A stretch of DNA of 64,000 nucleotides, taken from assembly GCA_903850335.1 (NCBI GenBank), contig CAINLJ010000251.1, positions 1-64,000 of the forward strand, given 5' to 3'. The notes under the pieces were generated by a model. It did not search any database. It worked only from the letters and a program-made list of their open reading frames with translations, and was not told the origin of the DNA. The stretch comes from an uncultured Bacteroidia bacterium. Lineage in GTDB: Bacteria; Bacteroidota; Bacteroidia; Bacteroidales; Prolixibacteraceae. Positions 1-8,189 of the stretch are shown here, piece by piece. Positions within the stretch are counted from its first letter, which is position 1. Every line of letters begins with the position of its first letter. The position numbers were made by a program, and so were the translations under genes.

Positions 1-245
1 AGAAAAATAACAGATTTTGCCTTTCCAGGAAACATTGGCGGCCTGGATGCAAGGGGATTAGCCGGATCAATGAGGCTGTCTGACGATTTTTTAGAGCCAG
101 TCCAGCAACTGCCTAATAATGAGCTTAATGCCAATGCACCAATCCCCATTGCCCCGTCTCTGAGAAAGTGACGGCGTGTATATTGTTGCAGAACTGCATG
201 CTCGGCCTCCTTCAGCAATTGAACGTTAAACTTTTCATCTTTCAT
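1..245 (-). CDS. DUF1501 family exported protein (partial, N-terminus only)
   Basis: Only the first 81 codons lie in the window; the gene runs off the left edge. The N-terminus carries a twin-arginine signal (TRRHFLRD, residues 23-30), a hydrophobic Gly/Ala/Leu stretch and a possible lipobox ending in Cys47. It then reaches a ProGly-LysAlaLys-Val-Ile-Phe segment typical of the start of DUF1501 proteins. It starts 5 bases after the stop of the upstream PSD1-type gene (251-2983), which is the usual DUF1549/DUF1553 then DUF1501 order in Planctomycetes and Bacteroidota. The biochemical role of the family is not established. The family call rests on the N-terminus and the partner gene. Confidence 0.75.
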   Translation of the reverse strand, partial: MKDEKFNVQLLKEAEHAVLQQYTRRHFLRDGAMGIGALALSSLLGSCWTGSKKSSDSLIDPANPLASRPPMFPGKAKSVIF

Positions 246-250
246 CAGCC

Positions 251-2983
251 TTAATTTTTATTCAACCACTCATCCATGTTCAGCATTGCACTGGCTACAA
301 TCACTAGGGAGGCAGATTGGGCTTCATCACCATTTTCCGTAATGCCTGTAATCTGCCTGCCTGACTTAGTATCCTTTTTATATCTCGTGAATGACTTACC
401 GAACAATTCCATCAGGGCACAGAGCCGTGATTCAGAGATTGGTTTATACATCATAAGTTCGTACCCTTTTGCTATTTTACCTTTGATCGTGGTACCTCCT
501 GAATCCATTCTTTTTGCCAGAGATCTTGCCATTACCAGATAGGTTGAATCGTTCAATGTTGTCAAGGCTTGCAAGGGCGTGTTAGTTCTGATTCGACGGG
601 TTATGCAGACCTCCCTCGCTCCACCATCGAAAGTAATCATGGAAGGATAGGGAGCAGTGCGTTTCCAATAAGTATACAATGCCCGTCTGAATTGATCCTC
701 ACCTTCACTTGGCCTCCACTTATCCCCACTGTAAGGAGAACGCCATATTCCTTCAGGTTGATAGGGCATCACACTTTTCCCGAACATCTTATGGCTTAAT
801 AAATTGCTGACTGCAAGACCCTGATCCCTGATCTGTTCAGCAGATAATCTGACTCTTGGCCCGCGTGCATATAATTTATTATTAGGATCGGCTTTTAACA
901 AAGCATCATTGACCTTCGATTCCTGCCGGTAAGTTGCTGATAATACAATTTCCTTTAGTACTTTCTTAGTACTCCAATTATATTCATGAATAAACTTCCA
1001 GGATAAATGGTCCAGCAATTCCCTGTGTGTGGGAGGAATACCCTGAGATCCAAGATCCTCCAAAGTTTCGGCCAGCCCATATCCAAATAACTGCTCCCAC
1101 AACCTGTTAACCATTGTTCTCGCTACAAGAGGGTTTTTTGGATCTGTCAGCCACCTTGCCAAACCAAGTCTGTTTCTTGGAGCATCTGCCGGTAATGGAT
1201 TCAGTATTTGGGGTACATCGGGCATAACTTCCTTCCCCTCAACTAATCTGTTACCTCTTACAAAAACATGGGTAGCCCTGAACTGTTCTGAATTATTTTC
1301 TATCATTATCGGGATCGTCTCAACCTTTGCCAGCATGAGCTCATTAAATGAACTCTTTGCCTCCTCAAAACCAGGCTTTCCTTTCCCGGGGAATTTGGTG
1401 CCAAAAGCAAGCCAGTCAAATTTAACACCAGTTTCGTCCGGATTCGTCAGGGAAGGATTTTCAAATTTAAAATACAGAGGGTGTTTGCCTCTAATAACGG
1501 GCAATTCAGTGGTGGCTATCTGCCAGGAGCCTTCATTTTTCTTGTTAACAAGCGGAATATTTTTAACTAATTGTCCTTTTAAACTATCAAGATAAATTGA
1601 CCATTTACCACCACTTTTGGAGGTATAAAATCTGTAAATTAGCTGATCCTTCCTATCAAGGACTACATCCTTCAACCGGCAGGTGCCATGATTACGCAAA
1701 CCTGCAGAGCAATCGAGTAAGGCACCATTAACAAACTGATCACATCTTAGAGTATTGATAGTTGGTTGCCAGGTCTCAAGAAAGGTATAATATTTCCTTC
1801 CCTCCTCACCGCTAACATTTTTTGTCAGCCAGTCGACGAGGAGATTAAGTTTCAAACTATCAGAAGTGTTATAATGCCGCAGCAACGGATATTCAAGATC
1901 TGAGTCTTCATCGCGGCTATTGTTAAAAAATGCCATAAACTTGTAATATTCCTCCTGTTTAAAAGGATCATACGGATGACTGTGACACTGAACACAATTA
2001 AAAGTCGTTCCCATCAGGGCTCCCCATGTTGTATTCACACGATCGAGTACAGCTGCAGTCCTAAATTCTTCGTTATCCGTTCCGCCTTCATCATTAGTCA
2101 TTGTATTCCTATGGAAGGCAGTCGCGATATATCTGGCATCATCCGGATTAGGCATGAGGTCCCCTGCCAATTGATCAATGAGGAATTCGTTATAAGGCAT
2201 GTCCGAATTAAACGCATGTATCAGCCAGTCGCGGTATTTCCATATATTGCGGCTACCGTCTTTTTCATAACCCTTTGTATCTGCATACCGCGCAATGTCA
2301 AGCCACATAGAAGTCCATCGTTCACCAAAACCTGACGATGCAAGCAGATGATCGACAAGATTTTCGTAAGCTTCAGGACTTGAGTCATTCAAAAACTTAT
2401 GGGATTCAGGCTCAGTTGGTGGCAACCCTGTCAGGTCGATGCTAACCCTACGAAGTAAAGTTGCCTTATCTGCCTCTTTTGAAGGTGATAAATTTTCGTC
2501 TTTTAGCCTTTTGTATATATATTTATCCACATCGTTCCTGATCCAACTGCTATTGATATCAGGAATTTTTTCTTCTTTAAGCGTGACGTAGGCCCAATGT
2601 TCTCCCCATTGGGCACCCTCTTTGATCCATTGCTTTAATATTTTAATTTCCCCGTTTTCAAGAGCCGCATGTTTGTAAGGCATTCTATCTTCAGGATCTT
2701 GAGATTCTACCCTCTTAATAATTTCGCTTTCAGATGGATTTCCTGGTATGATAGCCAGCTTGCCGGATTTGCCTTTCGCCAGTGCCTCCTCGCGAAACAT
2801 GAGGCTATATCCGCCCTTTTGCCTTACACCTCCATGACAGGTAATGCATTTTTTATTGAAAATAGGTTTTACCTGACTGCTAAAGTCAATTTTCGATTCT
2901 TCCTTTAATGCAAAAAAGATCATCAATGCAATAATTAATAGTGCACCAGTAAGAACAATTGTTTTTGAAACAAAAATTTTCAC
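251..2983 (-). CDS. PSD1-type protein: cytochrome c-like plus DUF1549 and DUF1553
   Basis: The 910-residue protein has an N-terminal membrane anchor (about 8-26). A cytochrome c-like heme motif follows, with CITCH at 46-50 and a distal MPYKH. DUF1549 covers roughly 147-355 and contains a second CxxCH motif (C330, C333, H334, then PYDP). A beta-rich insert at about 405-535 resembles a carbohydrate-binding module, and DUF1553 spans about 608-868. This is the planctomycete-type PSD1/DUF1549/DUF1553 architecture. Such proteins are exported and often sit near carbohydrate-degradation or sugar-oxidation genes. Electron transfer through the heme is plausible, but the substrate is unknown. It is the first gene of a pair with the DUF1501 gene. 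Confidence 0.85.
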   Translation of the reverse strand: MKIFVSKTIVLTGALLIIALMIFFALKEESKIDFSSQVKPIFNKKCITCHGGVRQKGGYSLMFREEALAKGKSGKLAIIPGNPSESEIIKRVESQDPEDRMPYKHAALENGEIKILKQWIKEGAQWGEHWAYVTLKEEKIPDINSSWIRNDVDKYIYKRLKDENLSPSKEADKATLLRRVSIDLTGLPPTEPESHKFLNDSSPEAYENLVDHLLASSGFGERWTSMWLDIARYADTKGYEKDGSRNIWKYRDWLIHAFNSDMPYNEFLIDQLAGDLMPNPDDARYIATAFHRNTMTNDEGGTDNEEFRTAAVLDRVNTTWGALMGTTFNCVQCHSHPYDPFKQEEYYKFMAFFNNSRDEDSDLEYPLLRHYNTSDSLKLNLLVDWLTKNVSGEEGRKYYTFLETWQPTINTLRCDQFVNGALLDCSAGLRNHGTCRLKDVVLDRKDQLIYRFYTSKSGGKWSIYLDSLKGQLVKNIPLVNKKNEGSWQIATTELPVIRGKHPLYFKFENPSLTNPDETGVKFDWLAFGTKFPGKGKPGFEEAKSSFNELMLAKVETIPIMIENNSEQFRATHVFVRGNRLVEGKEVMPDVPQILNPLPADAPRNRLGLARWLTDPKNPLVARTMVNRLWEQLFGYGLAETLEDLGSQGIPPTHRELLDHLSWKFIHEYNWSTKKVLKEIVLSATYRQESKVNDALLKADPNNKLYARGPRVRLSAEQIRDQGLAVSNLLSHKMFGKSVMPYQPEGIWRSPYSGDKWRPSEGEDQFRRALYTYWKRTAPYPSMITFDGGAREVCITRRIRTNTPLQALTTLNDSTYLVMARSLAKRMDSGGTTIKGKIAKGYELMMYKPISESRLCALMELFGKSFTRYKKDTKSGRQITGITENGDEAQSASLVIVASAMLNMDEWLNKN

Positions 2984-3097
2984 TTATACCCGTTTAGTTT
3001 TAGTCTTTATGAAACATATAAACATGACAATTGTTTGACTATGTAATAAACTAATAATTATTATTTTTATCCGGTAACATTTTTAATTCTCACAAAT

Positions 3098-4054
3098 ATG
3101 AAAACCCAGACGATTATTCTAGTTCTTGCCCTTGTTTTTATCATACCCGTAACATCGGAGGCACAGTTAGGAAGCTTTCTCAAGAATAAAGCTTCAAAAA
3201 TACTTGATGCTGCGACTAAGGAGAAAGCTAAAGAAGAAACAGCGAAGATTGACTCTGCAGCTCAGAAAGCTGCCGCAGATGCAGCGGCTATTGCCAAACA
3301 AAATGAAGAGAATCAATCAAAAAAGACCCCCGAACAATCCAAACAGGAAGGCATGGACTTCTCTAAATTTTTTGGAGGAAAAGTAGACCTGAAACATAAA
3401 GATGATTACAGTTTCACTTCAAGGTTATTTATGGTCACGGAAACCTACAACAGAAAGGAAACCATGAAAATGGAGTTATATATGTTTTTTAGTGCCAATT
3501 CACCCTATGTTGGAATGGAAACAAAATCAATAAGCGACGAAAAGGGCAAGACTATGCCGCTGGGTTCCTCTATGGTAATGGACGGAGAAAATAAATGTTT
3601 AATAATACTTACAGAGATGAATGGCACAAAAATGGGGATAATCTCAACAATCCCTGATGAGAAAAGTACGCCTTCACAAACTGATGGAAAAGTAAAGAAG
3701 ACAACCAATGATTTTCATAAAACAGGAAACACAAAGGTAATCGCAGGATATACCTGTAATGAGTACGCATTTTCTAACCCGGAGAGTAAAACCTCCGGAA
3801 AGTTGTGGTTTACAAAAGATGCCAGTCTAAACATTGACAAACGTGGATGGCAAAAAACCGGTATGGGTGATTATTACGGTTATTCAGAATTTGAGGGAGG
3901 CGTAATCCTTGGAATGGAAGGATACGATGAAAAAGGCACCCTTACAATGAAATCTGAAACGAAGGAGATTAATCCTAATTTTAACCACGCCATTACAGTT
4001 AAAGGATTCCCTCTCACACAGATGAATTTTAATCAGGGACAGCAACGCAAATAG
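3098..4054 (+). CDS. Secreted DUF4412-like protein with helical N-terminal region
   Basis: The 318-residue protein has a signal peptide ending SEA-Q (cleavage after residue 22). A charged Ala/Lys/Glu/Gln-rich helical segment follows at about 30-85. The beta-rich C-terminal domain (about 95-310) contains a TKVIAGYTCNEY segment, which is typical of DUF4412 proteins in Bacteroidota. No enzyme motif is visible. It is probably periplasmic or outer-membrane associated. It is monocistronic: the gene upstream is on the other strand, and a strong hairpin lies 45 bases downstream. The DUF4412 assignment is from memory of the family pattern; the function is unknown. Confidence 0.7.
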   Translation: MKTQTIILVLALVFIIPVTSEAQLGSFLKNKASKILDAATKEKAKEETAKIDSAAQKAAADAAAIAKQNEENQSKKTPEQSKQEGMDFSKFFGGKVDLKHKDDYSFTSRLFMVTETYNRKETMKMELYMFFSANSPYVGMETKSISDEKGKTMPLGSSMVMDGENKCLIILTEMNGTKMGIISTIPDEKSTPSQTDGKVKKTTNDFHKTGNTKVIAGYTCNEYAFSNPESKTSGKLWFTKDASLNIDKRGWQKTGMGDYYGYSEFEGGVILGMEGYDEKGTLTMKSETKEINPNFNHAITVKGFPLTQMNFNQGQQRK

Positions 4055-4098
4055 GAACCTGTTTTGTGAAATGTTGACTGTTCAATTGCATTAGGAAC

Positions 4099-4150
4099 AG
4101 AAGTGACCGGATGACTAAATTCAGACTCTGATAGTCATCCGGTCACTTCT
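4099..4150. terminator. Bidirectional terminator between convergent genes
   Basis: A perfect 18-bp inverted repeat (4099-4116 and 4133-4150) with a 16-base loop lies between the DUF4412-like gene (+) and the SGNH gene (-). It overlaps the last two bases of the SGNH stop codon. A short T-run follows on the plus strand. The symmetry and convergent position fit a shared terminator. Confidence 0.8.
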
Positions 4151-4877
4151 ATTTTAACGCCTTTGTTAGTAAAACAGAAAGTGGTGTTGCCCAAAGGCCA
4201 TATTCAACACCTGTAAAATGGGGTCCCCCCGTTAGAATCAATCCCGGAGTTTTTGCGGCTTTCCGGCTTATCCCTGTTATATCCAGGTAAGCAACATCAT
4301 GGGACACAGTGACTGATTTATTTATTTCATTAAACTCATCGATCTGCTTGCTTACATTGAGCCAGCCTTGCCCAAATGGGGTAACTCCATAATCCGGAAT
4401 TGAAAGTGCAATAACCCGTGAGGTCCTGTATCCTGCCAGTTGAATTGATTTCTCAAGCAACTTTGTGAAATTTGCACGATATCCTGTAGTATCATTTTTC
4501 TGGTATTGATCATTTACACCGATCATAAGTGTAACAAGGTCAAAAGGCCCACTAATCTTTTGATAATCAATGGCAGCACTGAGGTCGGTAGTTGTCCATC
4601 CCGTTTGGGCAATATATTTTACAGGAGAGAACTTTATTCCCTGAGAAACTAATATTCTCAATGCCTGCGAGGGATAACGCTCTGGTTCAGTAACTCCCTC
4701 ACCAATCGTGTAAGAATCACCCAGAGCAAGGTATGTCTTTGCAAGAGTATCCCCCTGTACGTTTATCGGTTTAATGGGATACGGAGGGAAAATTGCTCCT
4801 GGTGCACCCTCCTTCTTACATCCTGCAAAGATGGCAATAAGTACATATAAAAAGTAAAGTAATCTTAGATATTTCAC
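4149..4877 (-). CDS. SGNH/GDSL hydrolase family lipoprotein
   Basis: The 242-residue protein has a lipoprotein signal ending FAGC (Cys20). SGNH block I is GDSY (Ser55 nucleophile), block II is Gly93 in the QTGW motif, and block III is GVND (Gly120, Asn122). Block V has His220, but the usual Asp three residues before it (DxxH) is Gly217. The family consists of esterases, acyl hydrolases and carbohydrate deacetylases. Activity here may rely on a Ser-His dyad or be altered. Its divergent neighbour is the OmpA-like gene. Substrate unknown. Confidence 0.82.
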   Translation of the reverse strand: MKYLRLLYFLYVLIAIFAGCKKEGAPGAIFPPYPIKPINVQGDTLAKTYLALGDSYTIGEGVTEPERYPSQALRILVSQGIKFSPVKYIAQTGWTTTDLSAAIDYQKISGPFDLVTLMIGVNDQYQKNDTTGYRANFTKLLEKSIQLAGYRTSRVIALSIPDYGVTPFGQGWLNVSKQIDEFNEINKSVTVSHDVAYLDITGISRKAAKTPGLILTGGPHFTGVEYGLWATPLSVLLTKALK

Positions 4878-4894
4878 ATTAAAAACTTCTGGAT

Positions 4895-4933
4895 TTCTAA
4901 TTCATAAACGTACTGAAATTAGAATTGTTCTAA
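4895..4933. promoter_or_regulatory. Two overlapping palindromes in a divergent intergenic region
   Basis: An 8-bp inverted repeat (4895-4902 with 4917-4924) shares its right arm with a second palindrome of 6+3+6 bases (4919-4933, TTAGAA-TTG-TTCTAA). They lie between the divergent SGNH lipoprotein and OmpA-like genes, 18 bases upstream of the former. The arrangement looks like an operator with two competing dyads. No regulator is identified. Confidence 0.4.
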
Positions 4934-5030
4934 ACTGATACTTAATAGAGTACAAAATTTAAATTTCACCTGTATTTTTAATTTATTAAAATTGATTTTT
5001 CTAAATTTATGGGATCTAAATTTTCTTATT

Positions 5031-6155
5031 ATGAAGACTATCGGGTTAATATTGACAATCCTCTTTTGGGGAGTATTCTTGAATTTGCATGCACAGATTG
5101 ATGTTAAGGATGAGGTAAAAACCGGCGATAATGTTCAGAATGTTAACCCTGGAACCGACCCGAAACCTTCTCTGGCTGTCTACTCAAAATTTGATTTTGT
5201 CCCCGGAGAAAAGATTATTTTCTTCGACGATTTTAGTCAGGATAATGTAGGCGATTTCCCAGCCTTATGGTTTTCAAATGGATCCGGTGAAGTAGTGTCG
5301 CTCAATAATTTTGCCGGAAAATGGCTAAATATTACTGCTGCCGGATGTTACTACCCTGAAAGAGATCTGCTTACAACTGAAAACTTCACGGTTGAATTTG
5401 ATATGATCATGAATTATCAGGAGGGCGAGACTTTTGATGTTGGCTTCTATCTCGTATCAGGAAATATCAAAAACCCAAGTGACGGAGGGGCAATACCAGG
5501 CATGGCCGGGGTTAAATCTGAAATTACATACAGAGGGATAGATTTGTCGGGGTATGCTGACGGGAATTATACAATTAACAGTAGCAGTGAATTTGTAATA
5601 CCATCCGGCGAAAAAGTTCATTATTCCTATTGGATCCAAAAACAGCGCATTCGTGTTTATGTAAACGAAAAGAAAGTAATAGATTCACCCAGGATCCTTC
5701 CTGCCGGATTTAAATACAATATCCTGCGTTTTGAATTAGGTGACAGTAAGCCGTTTATCTCCAATTTCAGGGTTGCTGCAGGATTGCCCGATACTCGTAA
5801 TAAACTAATTACCGAAGGTAGGCTTGTATCTTATGGAATCTATTTTGATGTCAATAAGGATATTGTCAAACCTGAGTCATATGGCACCTTAAAGGAGATC
5901 GCAACAGCATTAACTGAAAACCCTGGTGTCAGGGTAAAAATAATCGGACACACGGATTCTGATGGCGATGACGCAAAAAATCTGGACCTCTCGAAGCGCC
6001 GGGCAGACTCAGTAAAAAATGAACTTGCCAAATCATTTGGCATCGATGCATCCAGGCTTGAGATCGACGGTAAAGGAGAATCTCAACCTGTGGCACCAAA
6101 TGACAGTCCGGCCAATAAGGCTCTTAACCGAAGAGTTGAGTTTATTAAGTTATAA
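5031..6155 (+). CDS. OmpA-family outer-membrane/peptidoglycan-binding protein
   Basis: The ATG at 5031 is chosen over an in-frame start at 4992 because it begins a clean signal peptide (ending LHA-Q, residue 21), giving 374 residues. The middle region (about 55-250) is beta-rich and resembles a lectin-like or laminin-G-like fold, with FDDFSQD near its start. The C-terminal OmpA domain (about 260-374) shows GIYFDVNKD, the HTDSDG loop, LSKRRADSVK and the final LNRRVEF, all peptidoglycan-binding hallmarks. It likely anchors the outer membrane to the cell wall while presenting the middle domain. It is probably transcribed alone and ends at a hairpin shared with the GPx gene. Confidence 0.88.
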   Translation: MKTIGLILTILFWGVFLNLHAQIDVKDEVKTGDNVQNVNPGTDPKPSLAVYSKFDFVPGEKIIFFDDFSQDNVGDFPALWFSNGSGEVVSLNNFAGKWLNITAAGCYYPERDLLTTENFTVEFDMIMNYQEGETFDVGFYLVSGNIKNPSDGGAIPGMAGVKSEITYRGIDLSGYADGNYTINSSSEFVIPSGEKVHYSYWIQKQRIRVYVNEKKVIDSPRILPAGFKYNILRFELGDSKPFISNFRVAAGLPDTRNKLITEGRLVSYGIYFDVNKDIVKPESYGTLKEIATALTENPGVRVKIIGHTDSDGDDAKNLDLSKRRADSVKNELAKSFGIDASRLEIDGKGESQPVAPNDSPANKALNRRVEFIKL

Positions 6156-6160
6156 TCATA

Positions 6161-6202
6161 AAATAAACCCCGAAAATTCTGGAAACTTTCGGAGTTTATT
6201 TT
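6161..6202. terminator. Bidirectional hairpin between OmpA-like and GPx genes
   Basis: The arms at about 6161-6175 and 6188-6202 match as a roughly 15-bp stem with a single mismatch, AT-rich at the base and with a CCCGAAA/TTTCGG core. It lies just after the OmpA-like stop (+) and overlaps the glutathione peroxidase stop (-). The A-run before it and T-run after it suit termination in both directions. Confidence 0.7.
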
Positions 6203-6680
6203 ATAGCAGATTCGCAAGGAATTTTTCCATTTGCTTTGGCGTTGTCCAGGGGGCAAACCTCTTAACCGGCATGCCATTGCGGTCGATAACAAATTTGGTG
6301 AAGTTCCACTTTATTCTCCCGCCTAAGAATCCCGGTAGGCGATTCTTCAGGAATACATACAATGGATGGGTTCCCTTCCCGTTCACCTCTGTCTTTTCAA
6401 AAATCTGAAAACTCACCCCATAGTTGATGAGGCACCCTTCTGAAATTTCCTTTGAATCTCCAGGCTCCTGATTACCAAACTGGTTACATGGAAAACCACA
6501 AATTACGAGCCCTTTTTCACTGAATTTCTTGTGAAGTTCTTCTAATCCGGCATATTGCGGCGTAAAACCACATTTACTTGCTGTATTCACAATGACTACT
6601 ACCTTATTCCTGTAGTCAGCCATGCTCTTCATTTTCCCCTGAAGAGTAACGGCTTCATAACTATAAAAAGTTTTTTCCAT
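6201..6680 (-). CDS. Glutathione peroxidase family thiol peroxidase
   Basis: The 159-residue protein starts at 6680 (MEKTFYSY). The open frame extends 24 codons further, but that part crosses a hairpin and has no homology character. It contains the peroxidatic motif NTASKCGF with Cys37 (not selenocysteine), then FPCNQFGNQEPG with Gln71, and WNFTKF with Trp125 and Asn126. That completes the GPx catalytic tetrad. Bacterial members of this size usually use thioredoxin rather than glutathione to reduce hydroperoxides. It is probably cytosolic, as no signal peptide is seen. It lies downstream of the efflux operon, separated from it by a palindrome. Confidence 0.92.
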   Translation of the reverse strand: MEKTFYSYEAVTLQGKMKSMADYRNKVVVIVNTASKCGFTPQYAGLEELHKKFSEKGLVICGFPCNQFGNQEPGDSKEISEGCLINYGVSFQIFEKTEVNGKGTHPLYVFLKNRLPGFLGGRIKWNFTKFVIDRNGMPVKRFAPWTTPKQMEKFLANLL

Positions 6681-6696
6681 ATACCAATAAATTTTT

Positions 6697-6729
6697 AGAC
6701 CCCGAAAGTCTTTAAATCCTTCGGGGTCT
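6697..6729 (-). terminator. Hairpin between tolC-like gene and GPx gene
   Basis: A perfect 10-bp inverted repeat (6697-6706 and 6720-6729, 13-base loop) has the core CCCCGAA/TTCGGGG. It lies 37 bases past the TolC-family stop and 16 bases before the GPx start, both on the minus strand. It may terminate the efflux operon or sit in the GPx leader. No long U-run follows, so terminator function is only likely. Confidence 0.55.
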
Positions 6730-6766
6730 GATATAAACATTTGAGTATTCAAATAAGTTTAAAATC

Positions 6767-8116
6767 TCAGAGTGTTAATGGTATACCCCGATAAAGATCA
6801 AGTAATTTTGTTCGGAAGATAAACTCGTATTTAGCCTGAAGCAGATCAGATTCAGATTTTGCCAGTTTCGTTTTCGCAGTATTATATTCGACAGCGTTAA
6901 CTAATCCAACACCAAATTTCTCTTCCGAATAACGGAATGCTTCTTTCATTGATGACACAGCCTTTTGATTTGAGCTAAACCTGTTCAACGCAGCAATTGC
7001 ATTGGTTTGTGCTGTCTCAATGTCAGAACGAAGGAGTTTTTTGGCACTCTCAAGATCAAGTTCTGTGTTCAATACCTGGAGCCTTGCATTGTCGATCTGA
7101 AGCCTGTTTTGAAAACGGGTAAAAATCGGAATATTCATCTGTAACCCAACTCCTTTACGCTGATTGTTTTTTATTTGGTCGGAGAAAGGGATAACAGTTT
7201 GTTTTCCAAGGTTATCCGTATACATGTATTTATTATTGTAATTATCATAAAGATTTGCATAGAGACTAATTGTAGGATAAAGAGCTCCCTGAGCCAACCT
7301 TAACTGATATTTGGAACTTTGAAACCGAAGATCTGCACCCTTGATTTCAGGTCTGATTTGAACTGCAGAATTAAATACATCACCCGCTCCGACGATGGAA
7401 ATCTGAGCAGAGATTTCGGGTAAAGCCGGCACCTCAACATCAAAACTGTCAGACATAGGAAGCTCCAGAAGTTGCACAAGCTTTAATTTTGCAAGTTGAA
7501 GCTGGTTCTTTGCATTTACAAGGTTTAGATCTTCACCCGCAGCCTGTGCTTCGATCTCCAGTAAACTACCTCTTGCCAGGCTTCCTGCCTCAACCTTTTC
7601 GTTAATTTGTTTGATCTGCAAATTAGTAACCTTAAGCTGATCCTCCGAAACTTTAACAAGTTCTTTTGCAAACAGGATTTCAAGGTATGTTGAAGCTATA
7701 TTAACGGAGATATCACTTTGTGCCTTGGATAAATCCTGCATGCTTGCCTGAAAATCAAGATCCAGCTTAGCAACATTATTATTAATCTGAAAGCCGGCAA
7801 ATACAGGAACGGAAGTACTTAATCCAAAATCCGTTTCCGAAGAGTTAATATCTTTATAGGTGTTGTCATAAGTAAGTGACCGGCCAAAATTAAGATTCTG
7901 TGATGTCTGTCCGTTTAAATTGGGAAGACGGGAATATTTGGCTTGTTGCAACTGGTTTTGCTGATATTTTGTAGTGATTTCACCCTGTTTAATCCTGATA
8001 TTATTTTTTTGAGCGTACGTGATACATTTTTCAAGACTCCATACTTCCTGAGCCTGGAGGGAAGTCAGCAGCGTTCCAAGGAGCAGAAAAGTGATCGTAA
8101 ATATTTTCGGTATCAT
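6767..8116 (-). CDS. TolC-family outer membrane efflux protein
   Basis: The 449-residue protein has a signal peptide ending LQA-Q (residue 22). It contains two repeats of the outer membrane efflux domain, with long amphipathic helices rich in Gln, Lys and Ala. It starts with the usual WSLEKCITYAQKNN segment and ends with the second helical hairpin (SEEKFGVGLVNAVEYNTAK). It should form the trimeric outer-membrane channel for the ABC efflux pump encoded just upstream. It is the last gene of the five-gene operon, 73 bases after the adaptor. Confidence 0.93.
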   Translation of the reverse strand: MIPKIFTITFLLLGTLLTSLQAQEVWSLEKCITYAQKNNIRIKQGEITTKYQQNQLQQAKYSRLPNLNGQTSQNLNFGRSLTYDNTYKDINSSETDFGLSTSVPVFAGFQINNNVAKLDLDFQASMQDLSKAQSDISVNIASTYLEILFAKELVKVSEDQLKVTNLQIKQINEKVEAGSLARGSLLEIEAQAAGEDLNLVNAKNQLQLAKLKLVQLLELPMSDSFDVEVPALPEISAQISIVGAGDVFNSAVQIRPEIKGADLRFQSSKYQLRLAQGALYPTISLYANLYDNYNNKYMYTDNLGKQTVIPFSDQIKNNQRKGVGLQMNIPIFTRFQNRLQIDNARLQVLNTELDLESAKKLLRSDIETAQTNAIAALNRFSSNQKAVSSMKEAFRYSEEKFGVGLVNAVEYNTAKTKLAKSESDLLQAKYEFIFRTKLLDLYRGIPLTL

Positions 8117-8189
8117 AGTTGAAATTTTTAATGTCAGCGGATTCGCTAAATTATCAAATGTTTGTATGTTATTTTACTACTTTACGATT

